DNA from: Raphanus sativus
Lineage: Eukaryota; Streptophyta; Magnoliopsida; Brassicales; Brassicaceae
Assembly (NCBI RefSeq): GCF_000801105.2
Contig: NC_079515.1
Span: forward strand, 14,570,001 to 14,634,000
Length of the DNA stretch: 64,000 nt
Direction: 5' to 3'
Part shown: positions 1 through 11,378 of the stretch, one piece after another
Layout of the letters: each line of letters opens with the position of its first letter
Position numbering within the stretch: position 1 is the stretch's first letter
Translations under genes and position numbers: made by a program
Notes under the pieces: model-generated
The model's input: the letters and a program-made list of their open reading frames with translations, nothing else
Database searches by the model: none
Told to the model about the DNA's origin: nothing

Positions 1-2
1 TT

Positions 3-170
3 TTGATGACCACAGTTGAAGACCTAGAAGTCGAGCATTTGGTACATGCTTCTGGAGAACCGATCAATATTGATTATGACGTGGCAGATGCAGAACCTAA
101 TGATGAATTCCGATGTAATTTATCATCTGCGGATGATGATGAAGATGGAGATGATGATGAATCGTATTAA
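3..170 (+). CDS. C-terminal end of probable CACTA transposase (partial)
   Basis: This is an open frame entering from the left edge of the window and ending at a TAA at 168-170. About 55 residues are visible, finishing in a strongly acidic tail (DDDEDGDDDESY). The position directly upstream of the Transposase_24-type gene, together with an acidic C-terminus, fits the TNP2/DUF4218-type transposase of plant CACTA elements, which would cut and join the element ends. No catalytic residues lie in this window, so the family call depends on context. An unrelated acidic protein cannot be excluded. Confidence 0.55.
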   Translation: MMTTVEDLEVEHLVHASGEPINIDYDVADAEPNDEFRCNLSSADDDEDGDDDESY

Positions 171-748
171 TTTGCTTAATTAAGTACTCATATGTATAAT
201 ATTATCTTGTAATATGACGTTCTAAACTTCGGTTACTATGTTGTTATGTTATTTAGGGTATGAGTTTAAGGTTTAGGGTTTCGATATAGGGGTTCAGGAT
301 ATGAAATTTCATTTCAAATTTGGGGTATGAAATTTCATTTCAAATTGAACGACTATATTCGGTTATAATTTGATGTTGAATTTTAATTTAATTTTCATTT
401 TAAAATTTGGTGACTGAATTCAGACTGATTAGCGACTGAATTCAATTTAATTTTCATTTTAAAAACTTGCCTCCAAGAACTAACAAACCGCGAAAATCCA
501 AATGAAAATTTTGTTTTTTGGACATAAAGCCCCCGTAAACCAAAGCCCAACCGCGAAAACCCAATTTTTTTGGCTTTTCTTTTGATTATTAACAACCATT
601 ACTCTAATTAATCTCTCTCTCTCAATTAACTCTCTACAGATTTCGCGAAACCCTAGCCTCTAATCTCTAACTCTCAACCTCGACGGCCACCGATTTCAAT
701 CTCTCCCACCGTTCTCGATCTCTATCTCTCCGGCTTCTGTCTCCGACA
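171..748. other. CACTA intergenic spacer and leader of the second gene
   Basis: AT-rich spacer with no open frame of note. It contains direct repeats (for example GAAATTTCATTTCAAATT at 303-344 and GACTGAATTCA around 412-445), then a pyrimidine-rich stretch (600-740) typical of a plant 5' UTR just before the ATG at 749. Confidence 0.5.
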
Positions 749-2649
749 ATGGGTGGAAAGAGGAAGTGAAATACCGTCAAACCGAACACCTCTTGGGTTA
801 CACAACGGCCGTCTGCTTTACCAACTCAGTACGACTTCGTACCGAGGGATCCATCTTCGTCCATCCCACGCGTTCTCCCTAATAACAATCCTCTCCCGTC
901 TGTTCGTGATTATCCTCCTCCGAGAAGCCTGTTTCCGACAACAAACCTCCCACCTGCTCGATCAGCTCCGTCACCTCTCACTCCAGCTGCTGCGACATCT
1001 CAACCTCAACAGCGACAAACTCAGTAAACTGAACGCATGAACCTACTTCCTCCAAGTCAAGCGGCTCCAGTTCCAGCATCTCAATCGCCTCTCAGTTCTG
1101 AAGCACAAAACTCTCATATTCCAGAAGAGGAGGAGGATATGTCTGATGTAGAGGCTCCGGTTCAACCTAATCTCGCCTCTAACAATATGGATATTTTGAA
1201 CTCCCTTCTAAACCAGCCAAATCGACCAAAGAACATTACTGTCCTCTCTCCCAACCTTGAGACTGGAACCACATGGTATTTCCTCTTCCTTTCTAAAATA
1301 GTATTTTCTGTGTTTAGCTGCAATTGTTAATGATTTAAGGAATTAAGAATTGCAGAAATTTAGCTACAATCTGTTATGTGCATCGCTTGTCCTCAGTTTC
1401 TCTAATATATGTTTGGTAATAATTTAAAATTTTGTATTTTATGATAATTATATGTTTGTAGGTTTGGTTATGACAAGTAGAAGTTTACTCGAAAGATCAC
1501 CAAGATTTTAAAAATTAAGTTTAATAAGTCTTTCTACAGCTGGACTCGTGTGCCTAGATACAGACAAGAAGGTTACTTTCTGAAATTTGCTGTAAGCTTT
1601 CTCTGTCTCTTCTCTGTCTTTGAGCTTTTATAATTATTAAGTTAAGTGTTTGAGTTTTTATAATTATTGATAGTCTGTTTTTTTTATTCTTTGGTGTTTG
1701 ATGTTCATGTCTCTTCTCTGTCTTTGAATCTCTTCTCTGGCTTACTGGTTTCTTCTATGTTCATTTATAGAAACTCACAAATGTGATCCATCATTGACTG
1801 GTGTTGTTCAAGAACATTTCGAGGCCATTTGTCTATTGCGAATGAAAGGCATGATCAGCGATGTAAGGACTTCTTGGGAGCAACCTACTTGGATACATGA
1901 CACACTCTGGAAACAAATGACTGACTATTGGGACACTGACGCTGCGGTTGCAAAGAGTCAGACACATCAGCAGCTAGAAGGTCTGACCGTCAAGGACTTA
2001 ATGTTCACACGCATAACTCTGGCCAGAAGTCTTATATGCAGATCCACCAAGATATGGTGATTCCCTACTGCTTGTTTTTTTTTTTTAACATTTTATACTG
2101 ATCTTTTCTTCCATTCCACTTCAGGTTATTGAATTGGGAAGACCAGTGAGCTTTGCTGAAGTTTTCATCAGAGCTCATACAAAATCAGATGGAACCTTTA
2201 GTGATTTCAAAGCTGAACAAGTTGCTGAGGCTTTCAAGAAGAAGAAAGAAGCTAAGTTGGCAACCCTTGAGACTGATCCGAGCAAGACCGAGCAGCATCC
2301 ACCACTATCAATAGAAGAGGAGAACGAGCTGTTTATTCAGGTTGGATTTCTTACTGTCAAAGTTTTGTATTATGTTTTTGGTTGTTTTTGCTTGTTATTG
2401 ATAGACTCTAACTATACATTTTCTTTTTGTAGGCCACTTAATGACAGGGGGAAAATATATGGCCTTGGAAGCTTGAAGAACCAGCTTAATGAAGTGCCAT
2501 ATGACTCAAGCAGCTTGTCCACTTTCATTCAAATGCAACAGCAACTTCAAGAAGCTCAACGCCAAATAAAAGAACAAGCTGCTCTTCTTGCAAAGGCTGA
2601 GGAAGAGCGTGCCCAAGCTGCTGCTGCTGAAGCAAAGAGAGAGGAAGAG

Positions 2650-4392
2650 TGTCATGTCCCTAGTTCTAACTAAGGCATCCGGACGGGCCATGGTGCGGAG
2701 AGATGAGCTGGCCAGGTTATAAAGATCTAAAGGCAAGCGTATCATGGTCCAAACTAAGGGTTAAGTGTATCAGGAAGCTGAGACTTGACCAGAATAAGAA
2801 GGGAAGAAGGGAAAGATAGCTGGATGAGTGATCCGGAAGCTGGATATGGTCCGGTGGCAGCTCAATCAGCTAGGTGGAGCTGGTAGGAAGCTCACACAGT
2901 CATGGGCAGCTCACTGGAGCTGGAGGAGTAGCTCACTCAGCTCAGGCAACTAGTACTCAGCTCAACTCAGCTGAACTAAGTGATGGAGTCTTGGCCGGTC
3001 TTTGCGGACCATGAGTGGTGATCATGGACCAGATGATGGTCATGGACGTCCGGTGGGTCAAGGGAGCTGTGGCAAGTGAGCTAAGTGTTTGTGCAAGCAT
3101 TTGGGCTTGAGATCGATCAGCCCAAACGAAGAGAGGAGCAGTTACGGTTTTGGAGCGGTTTGGGCGAAAAGGTGTCCGTTGGCCAAATGACCAATCACAT
3201 CGTCCGGACGGTTGCCAAGCCCCTTCCCTATAAATAAACCTCTCCTCTGTCGACATAAATCATCAGAAACAGAAGGGGAAACTCTGCCCAAATCTCTACA
3301 GAATCAAAGAGAGAAAAGAGAAGTGTGACCGCAAAGGCAGTCCGTGTGAAGGCAAGGGGATTCCGGTGGGTTCTAAGCCGTGGGCAAGTGAAGACTTGAT
3401 GGAAATGGAAACCAGAGGAAAGGAGAAGGCTGCAGAGAAGAGTGTGGGGGCTTCCGAACACACACCTAAGGTACTGGATGCAAACCAAGTACAAACCGCC
3501 ATGAATCATCCATCCGGGTGATTTGGCCGTTTGATCCATGAGTGGATGGTTGCATCTATTGTTCTTTCTCTGTCAATATATCTCTTCTCCACTATATTCT
3601 GAAGTTATTTATGGGTTTAAACTCATGCACACGCCACCAAGGCTTGGCTAGATCAGTGTAATCTCTCCATGGCCTTGGTTGGGCATGTATGGTCTGATCT
3701 CATGCTTCCAGTGGGAGTTATTGGGATTTGGCGTTTGATATCTCTTAGTGGGGATTTATAATGAATTATCAAAGTGATAGAATAATTTTATATGATTGAT
3801 TTCGAGATGGTACCATGAGACCGGTTAGGTTGTTCACGGCCAAGATCAATATGATCAAGGCCGGTTCTGGGAAATCCGCTTGGACCATTCTCTTAATCAT
3901 GAATTATCATGATTTATCATGTGTTTTAATTTGTTTTTGGATGAGTAAATCAATGGGTCACAAATCGGCCAGAAATGGACTAAGTGTCCAAACCATGCTT
4001 AGGTTGTATATTGCTAGGATATCGGTCAGGATTCTTATGCATTGTGTTGTGGGTTTTGATTTCAGGTCCTGACAGGGATCGTGGTAAGGCTAAGGAGCCA
4101 TGAAGACCTTGGCCGTGTGGGATGTGTGATGTAGTTCATGTTGTATACATTTGGATTTATCATAGCCTATTGTGCAACTGAATGATTTGAATACTTTGTA
4201 TGGTTCACATTTGACACATATATAATATGATTGTTTGCCTTAAGCTTCCGCATTGTTTTTATTATTGCATGAACCTCAAATGTTTGAAAAATGACTAAGT
4301 AAGGATTGGACCTTAACCGGCTTAATTGCACTTAGATGTTTAGGTAAGGCCGCGGACTGGTTGGATCATGGGATCCAGGTTTGGGTCTTACA
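2650..4392 (+). repeat. 5' LTR of Tekay element (1743 bp)
   Basis: Begins TGTCATGTCCC and ends GGGTCTTACA. Compared with the 3' LTR it lacks 13 nt (CACAAGCGGTTGG) after position 3140 and one T near 4036; these fully account for the 14-bp length difference. Preceded by target duplication AAGAG. Confidence 0.95.
3191..3236 (+). promoter_or_regulatory. LTR core promoter: CCAAT box and TATA box
   Basis: CCAAT at 3191-3195 and TATAAATA at 3229-3236, 34 bp apart, inside the 5' LTR. This is the usual arrangement of a plant Pol II promoter and should start the genomic RNA within the next 30-40 bp. The same sequence lies in the 3' LTR (TATA at 10214-10221), where it could drive outward transcription. 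Confidence 0.65.
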
Positions 4393-4395
4393 AGT

Positions 4396-4407
4396 TGGTA
4401 TCAGAGC
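4396..4407 (+). promoter_or_regulatory. Primer binding site, initiator tRNA-Met
   Basis: TGGTATCAGAGC, three bases after the 5' LTR, is complementary to the 3' end of plant initiator tRNA-Met. This is the standard primer for minus-strand synthesis in chromoviruses. Confidence 0.9.
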
Positions 4408-4535
4408 ATGCTTGATTCTAGGCTGTTGGGTTAGGGCAGGTCATCACACATCCGGCTGGGTCTCATGGCAGGTCTTGGTATTGGTTAACATTAGAATTGC
4501 TTGAGGTTTGCAACTAAAAGATGTTAATCTAACCT

Positions 4536-6131
4536 TTGCCTTGTGTTTGTCTTTGTTCACCTAAGGGAACAAGGAAGAAGTCTCGGAAGAACAAGGATGG
4601 GACAGGGGCGTCCGGAGCTGGAGATGCCTCAGAACCCAATCCACAAGTGTTGCTGTCAGTTCCACCTGCTGGACATACCAGTGAGGTCATTCTGACTGAA
4701 ACCCAAGTTAATCAGGCTGAGTTTCAGTTGGGTGGAGAGGACAGACAGATGGACGAGACGGGACAACCAGTGAATGCAGCCAGAGGTCAACTGGGAGCAG
4801 CTGGTGGACAGCAGAGGAATGATGTGGAAGGTGAAGCTGAGTCCTCAGAGACTGGTCACCGAGTTGATCCAAACATCCAGAGGGATGGGAGGATTGGACC
4901 GGATGAACCAATGGCTGAACCAACCATGAAGGAGATACTCGATGCAATCAAGTTGATGGGGAGTCAGATGCTGGCGATGACCCAAGTGTTCACCCCAGTG
5001 GTGAATTCATCTGTGGGTCAGACTACTCAAGCACCAGTGATAGCTCCTGTAACTGGAGTGACTGGTGGATATGTGGCGCCTCTTGCTGAGGTGATTGAGT
5101 TGGATCCACCAGTGGGAACAACTAAGAAGGTTGATTACCTGAAGGTGCTTGAGCACATCTCTCGTTTGGGAACCAAACACTTTGCTGGAAGTGCTGATCC
5201 CATGGAGGCAGATGAGTGGAGGGACCGTCTGGTCAGAAACTTCAAATCCACAAGGTGCCCTGAGGAGTACCAAAGAGACATAGCAGTGCACTTCCTGGAG
5301 GGAGATGCACACAACTGGTGGCTGTCCCTGGACAAGCGTACCAATGGTTCCATTGTGAAGTTCTCTGACTTTGAGGTTGAGTTCAACCACAAATACTTTC
5401 CAGCTGAGGCATGGGATCGTTTGGAGGCAAAGTTCCTGGACTTGGTTCAGGGTAAACGGTCAGTAAGGGAGTATGAGGAAGAGTTCAACCGGCTCAGGAG
5501 GTATGTGGGTAAGGAACTTGAGGATGAGAAGGTTCAGGTCCGCAGGTTCATAAGGGGCTTAAGGCCTGAACTTAAGACTTATTGCTCAGTCCGCACCTTC
5601 AACACAGTCTCTGAGCTGGTGGAAAGGATGGCAATGCTGGAAACCAATCTGGCTGAGGAGAACAAGCACAAGCTGAAGAGTGTGGTGGTGTCCTCTGGTC
5701 AGGGTGGTGACAAGAAGAGAAAGAGGGATGCGGCTGAAGGGGGTAAAACCTCAAGTGGTAGGCCAGAGTGTCCCAAGTGTGGGAAACACCATGGTGGAGA
5801 GTGCTGGAAGGCAATGGGAGCTTGCACCCGTTGTGGCAAGATGGATCACTCAGCTCGGGATTGTCCAGGTCCGGATAGGAACCGTGGACAAGGCTCGACC
5901 AGTGAGGCCAGGACTTGTCATCAGTGTGGCAAGAAAGGGCATTTCCGTGTGGACTGTCCCCAGTTGCAAACTGGACAAGGTAAGGGTCGTGGTGAGCAGA
6001 ACCGGCCAGACCCCAAACAAGGCCAAACTTCAGCACCTCGAGTCTATGAGCTTTCAAGGGATGTGGATGAGTCCGGACCCTTCAAGGCGATCACTGGTAT
6101 AACTCTAAACCCATTCTGTTTAAATTTTTAA
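4536..6131 (+). CDS. gag: Gag polyprotein of Tekay element
   Basis: Capsid-nucleocapsid protein that packages the element RNA into cytoplasmic particles. The frame is open from 4533. It has no early ATG: position 4536 is TTG and the first in-frame ATG is at 4749 (residue 72 of this frame), so the true start may lie in a spliced leader or at 4749. A retrotransposon Gag domain covers about residues 215-320 (HFAGSADPMEADEWRDRL, WWLSLDKR, FNHKYFP). C-terminal CCHC zinc knuckles follow: CTRCGKMDHSARDC and CHQCGKKGHFRVDC, plus a CPKCGKHHGGEC variant. Unspliced translation ends at 6129-6131. Read to 6096 and continued at 6197, the frame joins pol directly. Confidence 0.9.
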   Translation: MPCVCLCSPKGTRKKSRKNKDGTGASGAGDASEPNPQVLLSVPPAGHTSEVILTETQVNQAEFQLGGEDRQMDETGQPVNAARGQLGAAGGQQRNDVEGEAESSETGHRVDPNIQRDGRIGPDEPMAEPTMKEILDAIKLMGSQMLAMTQVFTPVVNSSVGQTTQAPVIAPVTGVTGGYVAPLAEVIELDPPVGTTKKVDYLKVLEHISRLGTKHFAGSADPMEADEWRDRLVRNFKSTRCPEEYQRDIAVHFLEGDAHNWWLSLDKRTNGSIVKFSDFEVEFNHKYFPAEAWDRLEAKFLDLVQGKRSVREYEEEFNRLRRYVGKELEDEKVQVRRFIRGLRPELKTYCSVRTFNTVSELVERMAMLETNLAEENKHKLKSVVVSSGQGGDKKRKRDAAEGGKTSSGRPECPKCGKHHGGECWKAMGACTRCGKMDHSARDCPGPDRNRGQGSTSEARTCHQCGKKGHFRVDCPQLQTGQGKGRGEQNRPDPKQGQTSAPRVYELSRDVDESGPFKAITGITLNPFCLNF

Positions 6132-6196
6132 ATTTATTAGAATGGCATGGTATGGAATCTAGGATGGACTAGATACTTAGATAAGGTCTTATGTAG
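6097..6196 (+). other. Candidate spliceosomal intron between gag and pol (100 nt)
   Basis: GT at 6097-6098 and AG at 6195-6196 bound an AT-rich 100-nt segment holding the gag stop (6129-6131) and the last stop in the pol frame (6178-6180). Removing it joins codon base 1 (G6096) to bases 2-3 (GG 6197-6198) and leaves the gag and pol frames continuous through the region where related elements have one uninterrupted gag-protease sequence. The size suits a small plant intron. Splicing itself is inferred. Confidence 0.65.
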
Positions 6197-9100
6197 GGAC
6201 CTTATGTATTGGTGGTGTGGAAACACATGTATTATTTGATACTGGAGCTACACATAGTTTTGTGAGTCCAGATATGATTGGAAAAGGTATGTTCCAAATG
6301 GGAACTAGGGATGATCTTGGCTTGGTGAGTGCAGCCGGTGGGCAAATGATGCACCCACTAGGTCTAGTCAAAGACATTCCAGTAATGATCCATAGTAAGG
6401 CAATGCCGGTGGATCTGATTGTGGTCCGCCTTAAGAATCACGAGGTGATCCTAGGTATGGACTGGCTTGGCAAGAATCGGGCCACCTTAGACTGTCATCG
6501 AGGAAGGGTGCAGTTTGAGAGTGGGTGTGGACCCCCGATCAAGTACCAAGGTATTAATCCGGCCTCTGGATGCTTAGTGTTATCAGCAGTCCGAGCGGCA
6601 AGGATGCTGGAACAAGGTTGTGAGGCTTATATAGCCACAATCACCACTAAGGAGGTCGTAGGGGATGGTGGCCCGGACGGGATACCGCTGGTCAGTGAGT
6701 TTGATGATGTGTTTAGGTCACTACAGGGCATTCCCCCTGATAGGTCAGACCCATTCATAATAGAACTGGAACCAGGGACGGCCCCAATGTCAAAGAGCCC
6801 ATACCGCATGGCTCCAGCTGAGATGGCTGAGCTAAAGAAACAACTTGAAGAGTTGCTAGAAAAGGGGTTCATACGCCCAAGTGTATCACCCTGGGGTGCA
6901 CCAGTCCTCTTTGTCAAAAAGAAGGATGGTAGCTTCAGGTTGTGCATTGATTATAGAGGGTTGAATAGGGTGACTATAAAGAATAAGTACCCATTGCCCC
7001 GGATTGATGAGTTGCTAGATCAACTGAAAGGAGCCAAATGGTTCTCCAAGATTGATTTGGCATCTGGTTATCATCAAATCCCCATTGCATCAGGAGATGT
7101 AAAGAAGACAGCCTTCCGGACTAGGTATGGCCACTATGAGTTTGTGGTTATGCCATTCGGATTGACTAATGCACCAGCAGCCTTCATGAAGATGATGAAT
7201 GGAATTTTCAGAGAGTACTTAGATGAATTTGTAATCATCTTCATTGATGATATACTAGTTTACTCTAAGACCCGGGAAGACCATGAGAAGCATCTCAGGT
7301 TGGTGTTGGAAAGGCTGAGAGAGCAACAATTGTTTGCCAAGCTAAGCAAGTGTAGCTTTTGGCAGAAGAGCATTGGCTTCCTAGGACATGTGGTGTCTGA
7401 GGAAGGAGTGTCTGTTGATCCGGAGAAGATCAAGTGCATACAAGAGTGGCCAAGACCAAAGAATGCTACAGAAGTAAGAAGCTTCTTGGGTTTGGCCGGA
7501 TACTACAGGAAGTATGTCAAAGGGTTTGCAAGTGTGGCACAACCTATGACACAACTTACTGGAAAGGATGTCAAATTCATCTGGTCAGAAGCTTGTGAAA
7601 AGAGCTTTGAAGCCTTGAAGAACATGCTGACCAGTGCACCAGTTTTGGTGTTACCTGAGGAAGACCAACCATATGTGGTGTACACGGATGCTTCCATTAC
7701 TGGATTAGGCTGTGTGCTCACACAGAACGGGAAGGTCATAGCATATGCCTCAAGGCAACTCAGGAAGCATGAGGGCAACTACCCAACACACGACCTGGAG
7801 ATGGCCGCAGTGGTATTTGCCTTAAAGATATGGAGATCATACTTGTATGGTGCCAAGGTTCAGATTCTCACTGACCACAAGAGCCTGAAGTACATTTTCA
7901 CTCAACCTGAGTTGAATTTGAGACAAAGGCGGTGGATGGAGTTTGTGGCCGACTATGATTTAGACATTGCCTACCACCCAGGCAAGGCCAATCTAGTGGC
8001 AGATGCTTTAAGCAGGCGTAGGGCTGAGGTATCAGCTGAGAAAGAAGCAGAGATCCTGGAAGGGATGGTTCGGTCACTACATCTAGACACCATGGCAAGT
8101 GAGGATGAGCCTTTGGGTTTAGAGGCTGTGAACCAGGCTGATCTGCTTACCAGAATTCAACAAGCACAAGGCTTGGATGAGAATTTGCAAAAAGTTGCAA
8201 AGAATGACAAGACTGAGTATCAAGTCACAAGTAATGGTACCATTTTGGTACATGGGCGGGTTAGTGTTCCTGGTGACCGGGGACTAAAGGAAGAGATTAT
8301 GAGTCAGGCTCATAAGTCTAAGTTCTCAGTGCACCCGGGCCTAAATAAGATGTACAAAGACATCAAAAGGTATTACCATTGGATCAGGATGAAGGCTGAC
8401 ATTGCTGAGTGGGTGGCCAAGTGTCCTACTTGTCAATTAGTCAAGGCTGAACATCAAGTTCCAAGTGGTTTACTACAAAACCTTCCCATACCAGAGTGGA
8501 AGTGGGATCACATCACAATGGACTTTGTGACTGGGTTTCCCACAACCAGAAACAAGAAGGATGCAGTATGGGTGATTGTTGATCGCCTGACCAAATCTGC
8601 ACACTTCTTGCCCATAAAGAAAGGTGATGGAGTGGAGGAGATTGTGAAGATCTATATGGATCAAATTGTGAAGCTGCATGGAGTGCCGGCCAGTATAGTC
8701 TCAGACAGAGACCCTAGATTCACTTCTTACTTCTGGAGGGCTTTTCAAAAGGCTCTAGGAACAAGAGTGAACATGAGCACATCCTATCATCCCCAAACGG
8801 ATGGTCAGTCAGAAAGGACCATCCAGACATTGGAAGATATGCTAAGGGCATGTGTTCTAGATTGGGGTGACTCATGGGAGAAACATTTACCACTGGTGGA
8901 GTTTGCATACAACAACAGCTTTCACACCAGCATAGGTATGTCTCCTTATGAAGCATTGTATGGGCGGCCTTGCAGGACACCTTTATGCTGGACCCAAGTG
9001 GGGGAGCGCAGCATAATAGGTCCTGAGATTGTGGAGGAAACCACAGGAAAGATCAAACTAGTCAAGGAGAAGATGAAGGAAGCTCAAGACCGCCAAAAGA

Positions 9101-9645
9101 GCTATGCGGACAAGAGAAGGAAACATCTTGAGTTTGAGGTTGGTGATCTAATCTATCTCAAGATGATTACCTTCAAAGGTAGGGCAAGAGTTTCTGGAAG
9201 AAGGAAACTAGACCCAAGGTTCTTAGGTCCCTTCAGGATACTTGAAAGAGTTGGGGCAGTGGCTTACAAACTGGATTTGCCATCTGAAATGGATGCTTAC
9301 CATAATGTATTTCATGTGTCTCAACTAAGGAAGTGCCTAACGGATCAAGACATTGTTTTGCCAGAAATTCCAAAAGACCTTGGTAAGAACCTCACCTTAG
9401 AAACAAGGCCGGTTCGAATCATTGATCGAATGGAAAAGGCAATGAGAAAGAAGACAGTTCCTATGCTAAAGATTGTATGGGAATTCAATGGTAAGGACAT
9501 TATCACTTGGGAAACAGAAGCAAGAATGAAAGCTGAGTATCCTGAGTGGTATAGTCAATATGTGGTTGGAGAATCATCCAGCATGAACTCGGGGACGAGT
9601 TCCTTCCAAGTGGGGGAGACTTGTCATGTCCCTAGTTCTAACTAA
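6197..9645 (+). CDS. pol: Pol polyprotein of Tekay element (protease, RT, RNase H, integrase, chromodomain)
   Basis: The frame is open from 6181 to a TAA at 9643-9645 and has no ATG ahead of the protease, as expected if expressed as Gag-Pol. Order: aspartic protease ([12 protein letters not shown] at the start); reverse transcriptase ([32 protein letters not shown], catalytic [10 protein letters not shown]); RNase H ([34 protein letters not shown]); integrase with an HHCC zinc finger (HPGLNKMY ... [11 protein letters not shown]) and a D-D-E core ([37 protein letters not shown]); then a chromodomain-like tail ([13 protein letters not shown] ... [10 protein letters not shown]), which in chromoviruses steers insertion. 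The last seven codons and stop lie in the 3' LTR, overlapping the purine tract. No internal stops are seen. Confidence 0.93.
9609..9621 (+). promoter_or_regulatory. Polypurine tract of Tekay element
   Basis: AAGTGGGGGAGACT immediately before the 3' LTR (which starts at 9622). The G-run resists RNase H and primes plus-strand DNA. It is also translated as part of pol. Confidence 0.8.
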
Positions 9646-11378
9646 GGCATCCGGACGGGCCATGGTGCGGAGAGATGAGCTGGCCAGGTTATAAAGATCT
9701 AAAGGCAAGCGTATCATGGTCCAAACTAAGGGTTAAGTGTATCAGGAAGCTGAGACTTGACCAGAATAAGAAGGAAAGAAGGGAAAGATAGCTGGATGAG
9801 TGATCCGGAAGCTGGATATGGTCCGGTGGCAGCTCAATCAGCTAGGTGGAGCTGGTAGGAAGCTCACACAGTCATGGGCAGCTCACTGGAGCTGGAGGAG
9901 TAGCTCACTCAGCTCAGGCAACTAGTACTCAGCTCAACTCAGCTGAACTAAGTGATGGAGTCTTGGCCGGTCTTTGCGGACCATGAGTGGTGATCATGGA
10001 CCAGATGATGGTCATGGACGTCCGGTGGGTCAAGGGAGCTGTGGCAAGTGAGCTAAGTGTTTGTGCAAGCATTTGGGCTTGAGATCGATCAGCCCAAACG
10101 AAGAGAGGAGCAGTTCACAAGCGGTTGGACGGTTTTGGAGCGGTTTGGGCGAAAAGGTGTCCGTTGGCCAAATGACCAATCACATCGTCCGGACGGTTGC
10201 CAAGCCCCTTCCCTATAAATAAACCTCTCCTCTGTCGACATAAATCATCAGAAACAGAAGGGGAAACTCTGCCCAAATCTCTACAGAATCAAAGAGAGAA
10301 AAGAGAAGTGTGACCGCAAAGGCAGTCCGTGTGAAGGCAAGGGGATTCCGGTGGGTTCTAAGCCGTGGGCAAGTGAAGACTTGATGGAAATGGAAACCAG
10401 AGGAAAGGAGAAGGCTGCAGAGAAGAGTGTGGGGGCTTCCGAACACACACCTAAGGTACTGGATGCAAACCAAGTACAAACCGCCATGAATCATCCATCC
10501 GGGTGATTTGGCCGTTTGATCCATGAGTGGATGGTTGCATCTATTGTTCTTTCTCTGTCAATATATCTCTTCTCCACTATATTCTGAAGTTATTTATGGG
10601 TTTAAACTCATGCACACGCCACCAAGGCTTGGCTAGATCAGTGTAATCTCTCCATGGCCTTGGTTGGGCATGTATGGTCTGATCTCATGCTTCCAGTGGG
10701 AGTTATTGGGATTTGGCGTTTGATATCTCTTAGTGGGGATTTATAATGAATTATCAAAGTGATAGAATAATTTTATATGATTGATTTCGAGATGGTACCA
10801 TGAGACCGGTTAGGTTGTTCACGGCCAAGATCAATATGATCAAGGCCGGTTCTGAGAAATCCGCTTGGACCATTCTCTTAATCATGAATTATCATGATTT
10901 ATCATGTGTTTTAATTTGTTTTTGGATGAGTAAATCAATGGGTCACAAATCGGCCAGAAATGGACTAAGTGTCCAAACCATGCTTAGGTTGTATATTGCT
11001 AGGATATCGGTCAGGATTCTTATGCATTTGTGTTGTGGGTTTTGATTTCAGGTCCTGACAGGGATCGTGGTAAGGCTAAGGAGCCATGAAGACCTTGGCC
11101 GTGTGGGATGTGTGATGTAGTTCATGTTGTATACATTTGGATTTATCATAGCCTATTGTGCAACTGAATGATTTGAATACTTTGTATGGTTCACATTTGA
11201 CACATATATAATATGATTGTTTGCCTTAAGCTTCCGCATTGTTTTTATTATTGCATGAACCTCAAATGTTTGAAAAATGACTAAGTAAGGATTGGACCTT
11301 AACCGGCTTAATTGCACTTAGATGTTTAGGTAAGGCCGCGGACTGGTTGGATCATGGGATCCAGGTTTGGGTCTTACA
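9622..11378 (+). repeat. 3' LTR of Tekay element (1757 bp)
   Basis: Starts TGTCATGTCCC and ends TCTTACA, followed by target duplication AAGAG at 11379-11383. Nearly identical to 2650-4392: two substitutions (GGGAAG/GGAAAG and CTGGG/CTGAG) and two indels noted by eye. Confidence 0.95.

Larger units (their letters stand above)
2650..11378 (+). mobile_element. Complete Tekay-type Ty3/gypsy chromovirus retrotransposon
   Basis: An 8729-bp element bounded by TG...CA LTRs and a 5-bp target duplication AAGAG at 2645-2649 and 11379-11383. It has an initiator-tRNA-Met primer site, gag with zinc knuckles, protease, reverse transcriptase, RNase H, integrase and a C-terminal chromodomain-like segment, then a purine tract. 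LTR length, domain order and the [10 protein letters not shown] protease motif suit the Tekay/Del lineage. By eye the LTRs differ by two substitutions and two indels, so the insertion is recent. Both reading frames are free of premature stops apart from the gag/pol junction, discussed separately. Confidence 0.95.

Noticed and set aside
753..1040. 95-codon plus-strand frame at the start of the CACTA accessory gene
   Set aside because: It is in the wrong frame. The real frame starts at ATG 749 and shows the proline-rich N-terminus, with stops at 767 and 1025.
3228..3539. 103-codon minus-strand frame in the Tekay LTR, repeated at 10213-10524
   Set aside because: Present in both LTRs only because the LTRs are identical; no domain resemblance, and it lies over the LTR promoter and leader.
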